NCBI RefSeq assembly: GCF_001625305.1 | Contig: NW_017803013.1 | Location: 453,935-517,934, forward strand | DNA length: 64,000 nt | Direction of reading: 5' to 3' | Source: Branchiostoma belcheri | Lineage: Eukaryota > Chordata > Leptocardii > Amphioxiformes > Branchiostomatidae | Shown: positions 41,901 to 54,100 of the stretch, one piece after another | How positions within the stretch are numbered: the stretch's first letter is position 1 | How the letters are laid out: the number at the start of each line of letters is the position of its first letter | Notes under the pieces: generated by a model | What the model was told of the DNA's origin: nothing | Databases searched by the model: none | What the model saw: only the letters and a program-made list of their open reading frames with translations | Position numbers and translations under genes: made by a program

Positions 41901-43478
41901 AATGTTATTACAGCTGTAGTTCATTCAGTCACCTGAACCACACATGGACGCCCTCCTTGAAAAATTGGCTCAACTTTACATGTACATGTAATAATGCTTA
42001 TATATGCATTGCTATCTTCTGTAAAAAAAATTCAGACCATGGGTCCAGAAATCCTGATGCAGTTTTAACATTGACACAAGTTTCCTATCAATGTTGATCT
42101 ACCTTGTGTTTCCATCATATCCAGCAAATATCCACATACTTCCTTCATAGATGGAGGCACCGTGGGCAGAACGAGCAGGGGGCAACCTGGCAATAACAAC
42201 AAGATCATTAACATCAATGACAAACCAGCATGATATAGAAGACAAAAACATTTTTTAAAGGGTAGTTTTCTACCAATAGAACTACCTGCTGAAGTAGGAC
42301 TTGTCATCCTTACCTGCCATCAATATGCCATTCCACCCACTGCCCTGTGGCAAACTTGTACTCAAACAAATCATTCTTGTTTCTCAGGTTGGAGTTGGAG
42401 TAGATGTCTCCAGTGTAGCCTCCTACAGTAACACAAAAAAACATTGCTTGTTGATGCTGTAAAATCTCAAATTGGTTGCAACACAGGCATCATCAACTAT
42501 TAAAAAATTAAGAATTCAGCAACAAGTATTTCCTGTGCTTTGAAAGCAAAAGAATTCTTGGGTACCAAACTTTTTCCACCTCGTGCGGCATTGTGTATTC
42601 ATTAATTTAACATATTTATCAAACTTACGGTACTTACCAAATACAAACATGCTACCATTAAAGACTACAGCAGAATGGTGGTATCTGGGAGGAGGAGGGC
42701 TGCCCGTAGTAAATGCCCTGAAACATGGTGATCACATATTATTAAATGCACCATCACTCAATACCGGTATCAAATAAAAGGTGACATGATGTATTGAAGA
42801 CATTCACAGAACATTAAAGCATGTCAGATATTGCCAATAAAAGTAACATAGACGTTGTCTCAATGAACACGTACCTTCCCCAGGAGCAGTCTTTTACATC
42901 AAACCGCAGCAAATCATTCAGCATATTCTTCCTGAAACAGACATTGGAACAACATTACCAAACTGATGCACCTATGCATCTTTTTCTATTAGTATAGCAT
43001 CTTATATAGAATTTTTGTTTGGAATGATTTTTTTCTCATGACCATGGTGGAACGTTCCCTATGAAAATGAGATCTAATACATGTATTTGAATTCAAGTAA
43101 TGTTAATATATAGAAAGTAATGTAGTGTTTTACCCATTGTCTCCTCCAAACACATACACAGCATCCTTGTATGGAACAACTGTGTGTTTGCTCCTCCTGG
43201 AAAGAAAGAATGTTGATACTGATGTGTACACATAAATACATAAGATATAGTATTACAAAAGAAGTTAATAACACATGAAGCCATTAACAGCTATAAAATA
43301 TATTGTCATCCAATACTGACCGCGCTCCAACAAACTCATCACAAGGGGGTAGCTTGCGCCATCGATGGACTGTCTCAAACGGTCCAAAGTCCAGTGTCAT
43401 GTACTCCGCACCATCCGAGCAACAGCCGTTATGGTCACTGTCCGACAGCACGGCAGGGCGGGGAATACTCCCTGCCAT
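35903..43478 (-). CDS. LZTR1: Leucine-zipper-like transcriptional regulator 1 (LZTR1), 22 coding exons, one internal frameshift
   Basis: Kelch-BTB-BTB substrate adaptor of CUL3 ubiquitin ligase that targets RAS-family GTPases (RIT1, MRAS, RAS). Coding order: 43321-43478, 43134-43196, 42875-42931, 42638-42717, 42314-42422, 42103-42186, 41570-41764, 41269-41416, 41033-41087, 40669-40779, 40405-40497, 40183-40281, 39883-40045, 39557-39621, 38744-38860, 37919-38081, 37653-37782, 37441-37492, 36909-37006, 36576-36681, 36236-36316, 35903-36034. About 785 residues once the frame is corrected (human 840). Six Kelch blades span about 50-350 (repeated VFGG and [15 protein letters not shown] blocks), BTB1 with BACK about 380-580, and BTB2 with BACK about 605-785. 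Exon 8 contains one extra base at 41357-41358: reading shifts after PPPPQR and would stop nine codons on, while the conserved [18 protein letters not shown] continues in the other frame. Exon phases on both sides require one base fewer, so a consensus error or allelic indel is likely. Confidence 0.94.
37107..37181. repeat. Imperfect hairpin with about 34-nt arms
   Basis: Left arm CAGGGTAAC...GGCTGGATTTA pairs with right arm TAAATCCAACC...TTACCTG around a short loop (TGGGAAG). Located in an LZTR1 intron. No clear target duplication was found, so it could be a degraded miniature element or chance structure. Confidence 0.4.
38189..38560. mobile_element. 372-bp MITE with about 34-bp terminal inverted repeats
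   Basis: Ends start GGCCACACCAATTTAATTTG at 38189 and the same sequence is found inverted, ending at 38560. Identity continues through TTGGTTCTCGGATT for about 34 bases, and weaker pairing follows inside. TTG directly flanks both sides (38186-38188 and 38561-38563), a possible 3-bp target duplication as in PIF/Harbinger-type elements. The interior is A-rich and non-coding. It lies in LZTR1 intron sequence between coding exons 15 and 16. Superfamily assignment is tentative. Confidence 0.75.
39716..39752. repeat. Perfect 37-nt palindrome (18-nt arms)
   Basis: CAAGGACATTATACAGAA, one central G, then its exact reverse complement. It lies in an LZTR1 intron. It shares its outer half with the hairpins at 40851-40883 and 44970-44988, so it belongs to a small dispersed set. 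Confidence 0.8.
40851..40883. repeat. 33-nt hairpin related to 39716-39752
   Basis: CAAGGACATTATAC pairs with GTATAACGTCCTTG with one mismatch, around a short loop. Outer arms match the palindrome at 39716. LZTR1 intron. Confidence 0.65.
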
Positions 43479-43994
43479 CACAGCTCTTCAACTGAGATTT
43501 AACATGTTGAAATAAAATGTTTATGTTAGCTTGTGCGTTACTCCAAAGATTCAGCATGGAGGTTAATTGTCATTGCCATTGTTAATCTGTGTTGGTACAT
43601 GACAATTATGAACGAAGTACATATGTAACTACTTACTTAATGTTACTAACGTTACCAACACTGATAATAAGTGGTTCAGATTGAATCTAAAAAATTTTTA
43701 TGTTTAAAAGCATGTAACGTTAACCTGTAAAATAGCTGTAGCCTTAACGTTATAAGTCTCATACACATTGATAATATCTGATAATGCCGCCCAGCTGGCA
43801 GGTTTTTTTACCACAATGACCAGCCAATGTGAGATTTGCTATTAGTTGACCATGTTGTGGATTACATGACATACAAAATGTAACGTTATATTAAAATATA
43901 ACACGTTACATCTGAATGTTACTTACAGTGTTATAACGCGTCCGTTAAAGTCATAATTACCTTCGCCAAGAAGGTTATGTTTTCAGGGGCGTTC

Positions 43995-44040
43995 GTGTAT
44001 GTGTGTGTGTGTGTGTGTGTCTGTCTGTCTGTCTGTCTGT
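43995..44040. repeat. (GT)n-(CTGT)n compound microsatellite
   Basis: GT dinucleotides run to about 44020, followed by about five CTGT units to 44040. Likely polymorphic. Confidence 0.9.
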
Positions 44041-44415
44041 AAACACGATAACTTGAGAAGGCCTTGATGGATTGTCTTGATACTTGGTAGGTGGGTAGGT
44101 CTTGATGAGACCTCAAAATGATTAGATTTTGGACCCCCTAGCAGCTTGTTATGGTACTGCAGCTGAACTTCCGGTTTTGATATCTCATGATCTAGACATG
44201 CTATGGTGATGAAATTTAGATGGTAGGTAGCTCTTGTGCTGGGAAAAAAGTGACGTGAGTTTGGACCCCCTAGCGGCTTGCTCTGGAACTGCAGGGATAA
44301 ATTCTTGAAAATATTCAAAAGGGGATAACTCAAGAACCGGTTGACGGATCGTCGTGATTTTTGGTATGTAGGTAGCTTACGTGATGCTTAATATAATTAT
44401 GTGACAATTATGCAT

Positions 44416-44590
44416 AATTTATTAGAAAATGCTAGAATGCATTATTTGTTAATATAAGACTGTGTTTTGGTTGAGATTATGATAAAATGATATATTAATA
44501 ATAATTTATTAGGAAATGCTAGAATGCATTGTTTGTTAATATATATAAGACTGTCTTTTGGTTGAGATTATGAATATATGATAAAATGAT
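44416..44590. repeat. 87-bp tandem duplication (2 copies)
   Basis: AATTTATTAGAAAATGCTAG at 44416 recurs as AATTTATTAGGAAATGCTAG at 44503. The following GTTAATATA, AAGACTGT, TTTTGGTTGAGATTATG and ATAAAATGATAT phrases also recur with an 87-bp offset and a few substitutions and small insertions. Confidence 0.8.
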
Positions 44591-45699
44591 ATAATTCATA
44601 AAAATTAGGTTCCTATTTCTTAAATCAGGGGGGAATAATCTAATCAAAACTTTGTCAGTCATAAAGATTAACATCATTTGGCGAAGGTATGAGATCGGGG
44701 AACTCTAGTATTTGGTATTTTGTCATCATTATTCATTAGCAATCTAACGTTACAATACTAACAGTTAGTATTGAGCTATAAGATTAACGCTGTAATGTAC
44801 AGTTATGCTATTCCGGTACATATTATGATACTCGTGTATATTATGAGTATGTGGTGAAAGCAAGGTCCTTGTGGTGAAAACAAGGAGGTGGGAAAGGTTT
44901 TTCTTCATGTTGAAGCTAAGGGAGGAAAATACGAAGAAGCATAAGATGTAAGGCAATGGTAAATCAGCCCAAGGACATTATGTCCTTGATCAGCCCAAAA
45001 CACCACAGTATTAAAAGATGTCAGACCCCTTACTTCACCTGCTGACAATAAGGACGTCCTTGATCGTTGGGTATAAACACAACCTGGTCTGCCAAAGGTC
45101 TTCGCCTAACAGCTGACAGAACTACTGATGTATCACTACACATCTGGTTCCGAATTAGGAACTAGTTTTACTGCGGAAACACCTGAAAAATCTGAATATG
45201 TTGGGAAACATTGCAATGTTGTCAATTTGAACAATTAAAACATTTCTAACGTAAACTGCTGTATAAGTTGACAAACTAATCGAAACATATGGTTCTGACG
45301 AAACCATTTTAGCTTGCATATTTTTCAAATGGGCATGGGCCAAATAAGTAGCTAGGTTCTGGTTACAGGCCCTGGTCTGTGCAAGCCTCACTTCGCGCTA
45401 TTTTCTGTCGATGCACAGGGTCCACGTGATTATAAAACCCCCTCTGTGATTGGTGTGAATTGTTGTAAGAATGTATTGTTTGATCAAGAGCTGTTACTGT
45501 GTTTCTTTCGAAAAGAATTGACCAACTCGTTTTATCAAGTCTTAACAGTACGATTTACAACATAAACTTGTAATTTTATCGAATATGTCATAAAATCTGT
45601 GACTTACCCTCATATGAGCTGCATAATCTGTAAGTGAAAAGGTCGACAGTAGTAAGGCAGTAGCCAATCCGCCAATCACAAGTGAGGAAGCAAACAGAT

Positions 45700-45753
45700 G
45701 TGATTTATGTTAATTACGTGTTGGCGGACGCTGCGTTCTCCATTTTGAAACAG
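45700..45753 (+). other. PRDM10: Probable non-coding first exon of PRDM10
   Basis: A GC-richer stretch containing CATTTTGAAACAG ends at a textbook donor, CAG|GTAAGTT at 45753/45754. It lies upstream of the first coding exon, whose acceptor (ATAG) abuts the ATG at 48189. This requires at least one upstream untranslated exon. The start at about 45700 is a guess. Confidence 0.4.
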
Positions 45754-48188
45754 GTAAGTTATGGGCTATTCTTCTTAGTTGGGAGCCCGATAAAACGATG
45801 TAGGTAATAGCTGATACAATATATCATAATTAGGTGCACATATGTACATATTTTGACCTTTCTTTCCGCAAAGATGCTATTTTATGTGGGGAAATGCCGG
45901 AAAATTGCGTGCTGAAAGGCGGGCTGCGCCCCACCCGTGCCCGTGTGCACTCCCACTTTCCTGTGTCCCGCGCTGTGGACGTTCAGACTTGGTTTGGCTC
46001 GCTCGACGTGGTCGTGACCAAAAATATATAAGGGTTAAATCGTCTATGCATTCTCTAGATCGCAAAACTGCACGTTTTGTGCATTTTGGCAGACCGAACT
46101 CGCTATTTCATGTAATTCTGTGTCGGCCCGGTTTAGCCTTGTTGCCCGCCAATGTCTTTGCAGAAGTCTATTGTCGCCCCCCTCTGGCCAGTAGGAAATG
46201 CTTTCATCTACATAGGGACTATTCCACTGTAACAGAAAGGTGTTCGCTCGATGTGAAAATTTTCGGCTACCTTGGGGGGCAGGGCCATTTCAGGAAAGGG
46301 ACACTAGTTACTTGGCATTAGGGGGACTTGGATAGGGGGACGATGCTTAGTTTATGAAATCTGTGTTTTGACCCAAAATTATTGCGCAGTGAAGCCATGT
46401 TTGTCCTTTGTGCAGCGCATTTTGTGAAAGTACGGCAGATATGTAACGTTACGTCCATTTTACCAAGAGCTGCCGATTAGAAAGGACCAGCATGTATTAT
46501 AGAGCCCCCTCTGCATGTGTTCAGAGGTCCAATTTTTGCCCCGGCAAAATTAAAAGTCATCAGTCATTCAGTGCTGAAGCAAGTATTTTGTCAAACTCAA
46601 AGATTCATTGGAGAGAATTCTCCCAACCACACAGATTACATTTTAACATTTAGTTATCATAGTATAATTGTGGAAAAATACCCAATTAATGGGCTAATAA
46701 TTTGTATCTGTCTATCATAGGCTCTAGTGCCCCTTTCTCAATGGTACTGACTGCCAAAGCAAATATTTTCTCCAAGATTTTTAGAAGAGAAATTCACACA
46801 AGTTACAGCTGCCCCACATCTATCAAGTCAGACTGTTGAAAAAACTAGAGGAATTGGCTACATAGCCATCTACTGATCTAGTGAAATGTCTGTTGTCTTA
46901 CCCATTTGATAACAAATTTATTGCAAAACAACATGTATTGTCAGGAAACGTGAAAATTTTATATAACAGGAGACGAGGAAAAGACACTTGGACAGCACAT
47001 TTACTGTACATTAAAATTTAAATTATTAATTTGCACCAAGACAGCTTGATCTTCATAAAATTGATATTTTGAATCAAATAAAGGTGCCAGGGTAATTTAC
47101 TCATATTTTGAATCAATTCAGTTTCATGATACTTTTATCTGAAGCAATTGGTTTTTTTTTTTAATGTAGGTCTTGAAATACACACTGACTATTGTTTGCA
47201 GAAAAAAATCATGATTATACATGTGTAGGTAGAAACATACCCCGAAAATCAGGCTCTTTATCACATTTTACCTTAGTATGATACTTAGTTTTACCCTAGT
47301 ACCATACTGTACATATTACTAAACTTCCTAAAGCCTGAGTTGCCAGCTTTCCAAGGTTAACAATAACTTACACGTATAACTTATAAGTGCATTCACAATT
47401 ATTTTTGTAGTGTACCATAAGAGCGGTGTGTTTTAGCTGTAGAAACAATTACAGACATATGGGAGATATGATAGTATCATTCAACCTGGGGTTGCAGTGT
47501 GGCAGCCGTAGGTACATCGCCTTAGAAGTTAGAGATTTTTCAATTAAAATTGTCTAAAACTTGCATATTGCAGGTAGCAGAAAATACATTGCCAATTAAG
47601 CTGCCTTTGCCATAAAGTGCCATTCCCAATTCCTCCATGTCCAAACATTTTTGAAGTTGGAATTTTAAAAGAATGTTTTACAATGTAACATTGTGCTCTT
47701 TGTGTGAACGTTTGTTTCTTCTACAATGTATGTTATCACTTTTGAATTAAGAATTTACAACTACGTACAGTTTGAATCCCTTTTTTTAAGTCACCTTGGA
47801 ACTGAATCAGCTGATTAATGCCAGCCTATTTCAACATAACACATTTTTGTGACTGAGCAATAATTTCAAAACCAACATATTGTTATAGAAAATAACAACC
47901 CAGTATTATATAACATCTGGTAAACTATCTAGCAAACTAATAGTGATGTCGCTGGCCAGTATGGCTAGTCTTGCATTACAACACTAGTATGCATGATGGT
48001 AATTACCCAGTTGTATATATGAAATTGTGGATATACACTTGTTTACTAGGAAAGTTCATATTTAAGACAGAAATATGATATACAAATACTAGTAATACTA
48101 TGGTTATCAATTAGCTGAAATTAGAAAGGAAGCATGCTTTGAATGTTGCATAGCTATCATATCAAGCTTTGTTGTCATTTGTGCATAG

Positions 48189-51100
48189 ATGATGGAGAAT
48201 CAAGAGGGGACAGTGTGGCAGCAGCAGGTTGTAACAGAGGAGTCTCAGGAAGCTGGGACACAACAGACTCAGTACCTACAGCAGCTCCACACCATGGATG
48301 CTACCCAGACTCAGCAGTACACTACATCAGATGGCTCCACCATTGCCGTGTCATTTGCCCAGGCAGTCACCTATGAACAGGTATATATACAAGTAGTAGT
48401 ATGTAGGTTGAACATGTTTCAGTGTAGGACAACTTGAGCTCATCCTTGTGCACTTTTTGGTAAATCAACGTTTTTCCAAGCTTGTAAATCCTTAGTAGCT
48501 TATATTGAAGTATAGAAAAATGCTAGTAACAGTAAAATAAATCCTGTCTCTTTAACCTCTGTGATTTGGGGAAAAAACAACTTTAAGCTTTAAGTCTCCA
48601 AGAAACTTCAACAGTATACTGAAAGGTACCTTTTCTGACATAATATCAGGCTCAGCAGGCTGTTGAGTCGCAAGTGACTGACGCACAGGCTGCCCAAGGA
48701 CAGGCCACTGTCACAGCTGTCAGTGTGAGTGACATCTCTGATGAAGGTGGAGAGGAGGCTAGAGAGGCAAAATCACAACAGCAGACCATCACATTGGCTG
48801 TTGCTGATGGCCAAGTACAGCAGGTAGAACAGCAACAACAGACCATTGCTATAGCTGTTGATGCCAGCATGACTGCTGCACAAGTACAGCATGTAGCACA
48901 GCCACAGCAGCAGACTATGGAGGTAGCCATCGATGCCAGCATGGCAGCTGGTGACCTGGGGGGCCAGCAGGTAGCAGTCCAGGGCATGAAGGATGAGATA
49001 GATGAAGAGGCCATGGACACAACACCCTTTGCAGACGAGCCAGAGGATCTTTGTAAGTTGAATTATTGTACACATACAATAAACATGTACATGTGCTATT
49101 GAAAGAGAGATTCCTGTTGTACTGTAAAGCAGAAGTGTATCAATAGTAAGTATATTGGTAACCTTCATATTCAGAACAAGTAATACATTGGAATACAGCA
49201 AGGACATCAATCATTGTTATAAAAGATGGAACGATGACCACCAATGCAGTGTCCACTGTCATGAAATTTGACATAAAGCTTTCTGCTTCTCCATTGTCTA
49301 ATAGCATCATCAGATTTGTAAATTTATACATCAGTTTTTCTAAAGTTTGGTTGTTTTATGATGATATAGGGTGTGAAGACTGTAACAGTGTGGATGGTGT
49401 GGAGTGTAAGAAGCATGGCCCCATGCAGCGCATACCCAGCAAGCCAGTCCTGTCCAAGGCCCGAGCCAGTTTGCCAAACCAACTCTTCCTGGCCAAGTCA
49501 GGCGAGACCACTGAACATGGTGTATTCACCAAAGGCTCTCCCAAAACGTACACAGTTTGGGCCAGTGGAAGCCAAGCTTCTCCACAAGGAAGAAATTCCA
49601 GAAGGCACCTTCCTCCTCAAGGTGTGGTGGGATATCTTGTTCTTTGTCTCTCAGACTCGGAGTGTACATTGAAAGTTTCTTGTATAATTAGCTACAAACA
49701 CTGCTATGATGTGACATTCTACACATTTAAGTCATCAGATCACTTTGTTCAAGTAATAAATTTTAATATTAAGTCATACATTTCACTTTATCATCTTATG
49801 AAGATGATTTTAACTGTTCAGACCTTTGTTCATAGAAGCTTATAGAAGCAAACACAAAGTAAAGAAGATGAAAATTGCCATCCATTCCTAAGCTGTGTAA
49901 GGTGAACATGTATAGACCCCATATTGATGTTCAAAACAGCTACAGCATAAGACTGAGGGAGACGAGCAGCCAGCTGATCAGCCAGAGCTGTATTACGACC
50001 TGACCAATGAGGATGAGTGTAACTGGATGATGTTTGTCAAGCCAGCTGCTAACCACATGGAACAGAACCTTGTTGCTTACCAGCATGGCAACGAGATCTT
50101 CTACACAACCATCAAGTCAGTGGAGCCCAGGCAGGAGCTGAAGGTAAGTGGACATAGGACAGAACTTAAGATACCATCACTGACTTTTGAATTATATTGT
50201 ATTGTATTATTCTCAATAAATCATGTTGTGCTGTACAGCAAATGGTGATGTACAGTTTCAAGCCTATGTGTGAGACAAGACAATCAGACATTATAAATAA
50301 AGTAATTGTATCCAGGAATATGTACGTAATGATCATTGCCCTTGTTCCATCAGGTGTGGTATTCCACTACTTATGCCAGTTTCATGGGAGCTTCTGTCCA
50401 TGAGATCACAGAGGAAGAGAAAGAAGGTAAGGGCCAAAACATAAGTGAGTTTGATCTGGTTTTACAGGATTTCAAAGATGCTACTGTTATTTCCTTTAAG
50501 TAAGTTTTTTTCCATATACTGATTTAACACTTTAAGTATCATAATACCTAAAAAGAATTGTATCAAGGGACCGTGTTCTAAATGGCTTATGTACATGTAC
50601 TGTGTTTTTCTTGCAGCAATGCGAGAGAGGGAAGCCACATGGCCATGTTTTGAATGCCCCAGAAAGTTCATGTCCTCAGAACAACTACAGCGTCACCTGG
50701 CGGTCCATGAGAAGGTGATCACGGTTCGGCGCCGGCGGTGGGGGAAAGGCCGACGTGGGCGGAGGAGGAAGGTACCAGCAGGAGACAGGGACAACCTGGA
50801 GTGTGATGTTTGCCACAAGGTCAGTATCTGATGACTCTTACTCACAGTGTCACACAAATATATTTGATAGATAACTTGGGGCTACAGTAAATTGACTTCC
50901 TGACATAGCTAAAGGATAAAAGGAGGGAAATGAAGAATTTGGATGGTGGAATTGCATATATTGGCAACAGTAAGTTTTTCTAAAGTAATTTTGTGTCCAC
51001 AAGAAAATAACAAGTACAAAATACAAAAATGGGAGAAATCAGTTTCCCCTCTTACTGGTTTGACATTGAGTGTCAACCAATATACATTTTATAAATGAGT

Positions 51101-54100
51101 TTTTGTGTCCTCTGAAGCTCTACTACTTGGCTGCTTGTATGAGATGAGTATTTTCACTAGAACATTTTTGTCACATTTCACAAGTTAATATGAGTATTGA
51201 TTACTAATGTGAGGTTGTCTGAAAATGTGAGATTAAACTCTGAGATTATCCATAAATAATAATTTAAGGAATAATGTGTAGTTCTGAGGCTAGTCATCTA
51301 TGGGAAGACAAGCAGTTGCTATCCTGCAGTCCTTCTATCTTGAGTCTCTTCTGCATTTCACTATTCAAGGATCATGTGGCTTGCAATACCAGTAATAGTA
51401 TTTGGTAGCTGCTTTTGTTTGCTGCATTTGTGTCTGACATGTGTACAATGTCCACATTGCTTTTTAATGCTGCCGTGTCTATGCTTGAATGATAATCAGT
51501 GGAGTTGCATGTTTTGTTGCTGATTAAGCAGATGCTTTGCTTCCTATGTTGCAAAAAGATAACCAGTATATTATCAAAAAGCTTATCATAGAAACTTCCT
51601 AGGTGGTAGTCCTTTCCACCTTTATTTTCCCTCGGCTCCAACTATCTAGTAAGTATATACTCCAAATTATATTGTGAGGAACATGTCATTGCAGGTACTG
51701 TTTGGCTTGGGCCCACTTTAGACACAGATTTTTGAAGCAGCAGTACTGGTGACAGCAGTACTGTCATTGGCAGAATTTGTCATTTGACAACAGCAGAACT
51801 ACACTGTCAGGAATTCTCTTTAAACGACGTTCCCATGGCATTCCCGCTGTCGCCAGTTGCACTGACGCCAGTACTGCTGTCACAAAAATCTGTGCCTAAA
51901 GTGGGCCTTAGTTGAGAACTTGAGACATGAAGAGACAAAACAAACATGTTAAAACATTGTGATCTTTAAAATTTCAGTTATTGGTATTGAATTAAACTTT
52001 GTTGTATCTTTCTCAGAGGGACATATATTTTAAAAGTTTGTTGACTATTGAACGCTAAAGTTGTTCTCATGCTTCAAGCAATTTTAAAACACCTAGTAAA
52101 TATCACACACCGTCCAAGCTTTGTCCAAGGATTGTGTTTCTCTTACGTGTGGCTATTAAAATACTGTGAGATCATGATGATAGCTACAAATGGGAATGAT
52201 ATTTATAAATCCATTTCGCTAACTGGTGGAATATGAAAGAAGGCATAATGTAAAGGTGTCTGTGCAATACTTTTCTACCATTACACCCCTGTGCACCTAA
52301 GGTATTAAACAGGAAAGCTGTCTCAAGTTAGCTGTTGCTTACACTGATGTAGTCAGTGATTAATGTGCGAGAACACAAGGATTACGCACATCCTCCTTCA
52401 CGGCAGGTCTTCCTACGTGCCTATAGTCTACAACGCCATCAGGTCATGCACTCGGGAGAGAAGAAGTTCAATTGTCCGGTGTGTAAGAAGATGTTCTCCC
52501 ATGACTACAACCGCACACGTCACCTGCGCAAGCACCAGGACCGGGGAGAAGGTCTGGAGGTAGTGAACCAGCTGCTGGAGGGCAAGTCTCCGTCTGAGGG
52601 CACATCAGAGGCCAGGGACGAGCAGGAAGAGAGGGAGTGGAGCTGTCGACACTGTGTTCTTGTGTTTGAGAGTGCTGAGCTATTGCGGCTGCATGTGCAA
52701 AGTCACCCTGCCGAGGAGTTAGATGAAGATGAATTGGAGAGTGAAGATGACTGGGATAGTGACGATGATGAGGATGACAATGATGAGAACACGGTGAAGA
52801 CTGGTGCTAATGATGACCAGGATGTCTCAAGTGAACAGCTACGGGTAGGTTTCCGTAATCCACCCTGTCCACCTTTCTTGAATGATCGTTGTGGAAAGTC
52901 CGCTGCAACTGTCACAAGTGATCTAGGTTTTCTAAACAGGACATTTGCAGATTAAATTTGATCCCAACTCCCTTGTGAATCCATTCTTTGATTATAAGAA
53001 ATGGATTAAATCTGCTAAAAAAGTTAAAGACTTCTGATATATGGGCATAAAGTTACAAACTATCTAGGATACGTTCTCAAATTTGTTACTTATTTATAAG
53101 TCATTGCTGTGTTAGAACCTGTGGTGTAAGGCTAGATGACACTGGCATTGTCTATGAACCTGAACCTGAGAGGTAAACGTCATGTTGCAAGATATGTTTA
53201 GTACAGACAGAAATTTAAGAGACTCCTTTATCCAGTCCAGTAGTGATGTCTCAATCATTCTTGCTTTCTGTTATAGTTGACACTTACCTGCTTCTACATG
53301 CCTGCTGGTTTCTGAGCTTGGTATTTTACACAGGAAAGTTCAGACATATTCTGAAGTTGTATGTGTGTTCAGCTTTTGATGTATTACAAACCTTCTTTTT
53401 GGTCTTGAAAATTTGGATTGAAATTATGGAGGTCCATTAAATGTCTTTTATTAGGCACTAAAGAATCATTTACTTGTGAATGTTTTTGTAATATTCCTCA
53501 TAGTCTTACTGTGTGACAAGCAAGACAGAGGTGTGCACCATAGGAACTGATGATAAGAAATAATGACAAAATCTTGGTTAGAATAAATACAGTACTTGTT
53601 ATAGTAATAGGATGAGAATGGTATGTATCTTATTCTTAATACATGTTTGTTTAACCTGGTACCAATAGGCTAAATATTCAATCATTGATTTGTGTCAGCT
53701 TTGTCCATTTTTTGATGATGACCAGATAATTGTGGGTATAGAACAGACAGCCAGTTCTGACTAGATCATCTCAAACTGTTCACTGGCAATTTTAAGTCAT
53801 TTTATCATCTTGTTCTTGTAGGACCATTCTCCCAATGGGAAGTCTGTTCGTTAGATCTTTATGACTTTCATTGATTACATTGATCTTCTTTCTTACATCA
53901 TTATTGTGTGGAAAACTTTGGCAATTTTCTTTCCTTTAATAGTAATATTAGATACTTAAGAATTGTTTGTCTTGTTTGTATACAGTCTTGCAGGTAGACA
54001 GTAACTTAATCTCACAGTGTTAGTAATACATGTATTTGGAGAAATTTGCTGTTGCTTTATGCATTAAGGTCCAAAGCTGAAAGTCTAAAGGCTATACTTT

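Larger units (their letters stand above)
43961..44687. mobile_element. Candidate 727-bp element with short CCTTCGCCAA inverted ends
   Basis: CCTTCGCCAA at 43961 is repeated inverted (TTGGCGAAGG) ending at 44687, and both ends are bordered by TA (43959-43960 and 44688-44689), as expected for a Tc1/mariner-type target site. Inside are a (GT)n-(CTGT)n microsatellite, repeated phrases of the type GGACCCCCTAGC(A/G)GCTTG, and an 87-bp tandem duplication. Short ends and the dinucleotide site make this weaker than the other elements. Confidence 0.5.
43479..48188. other. Divergent region LZTR1 / PRDM10 (promoters, first intron of PRDM10)
   Basis: No coding exon is supported. It contains an inverted-repeat element (43961-44687), two AAGGAC hairpins (44970-44988 and 45050-45061), a likely non-coding first exon of PRDM10 ending at 45753, and a GC-richer stretch at about 45880-46200 with open frames on both strands but no family similarity. 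From 46320 to 48188 it is AT-rich intron-like sequence with no feature seen. Confidence 0.45.

Noticed and set aside
45884-46321. 145-codon plus-strand ORF in the PRDM10 5' intron
   Set aside because: Lies in a GC-richer promoter-proximal stretch, has overlapping frames on the other strand, and shows no domain or splice link to PRDM10.
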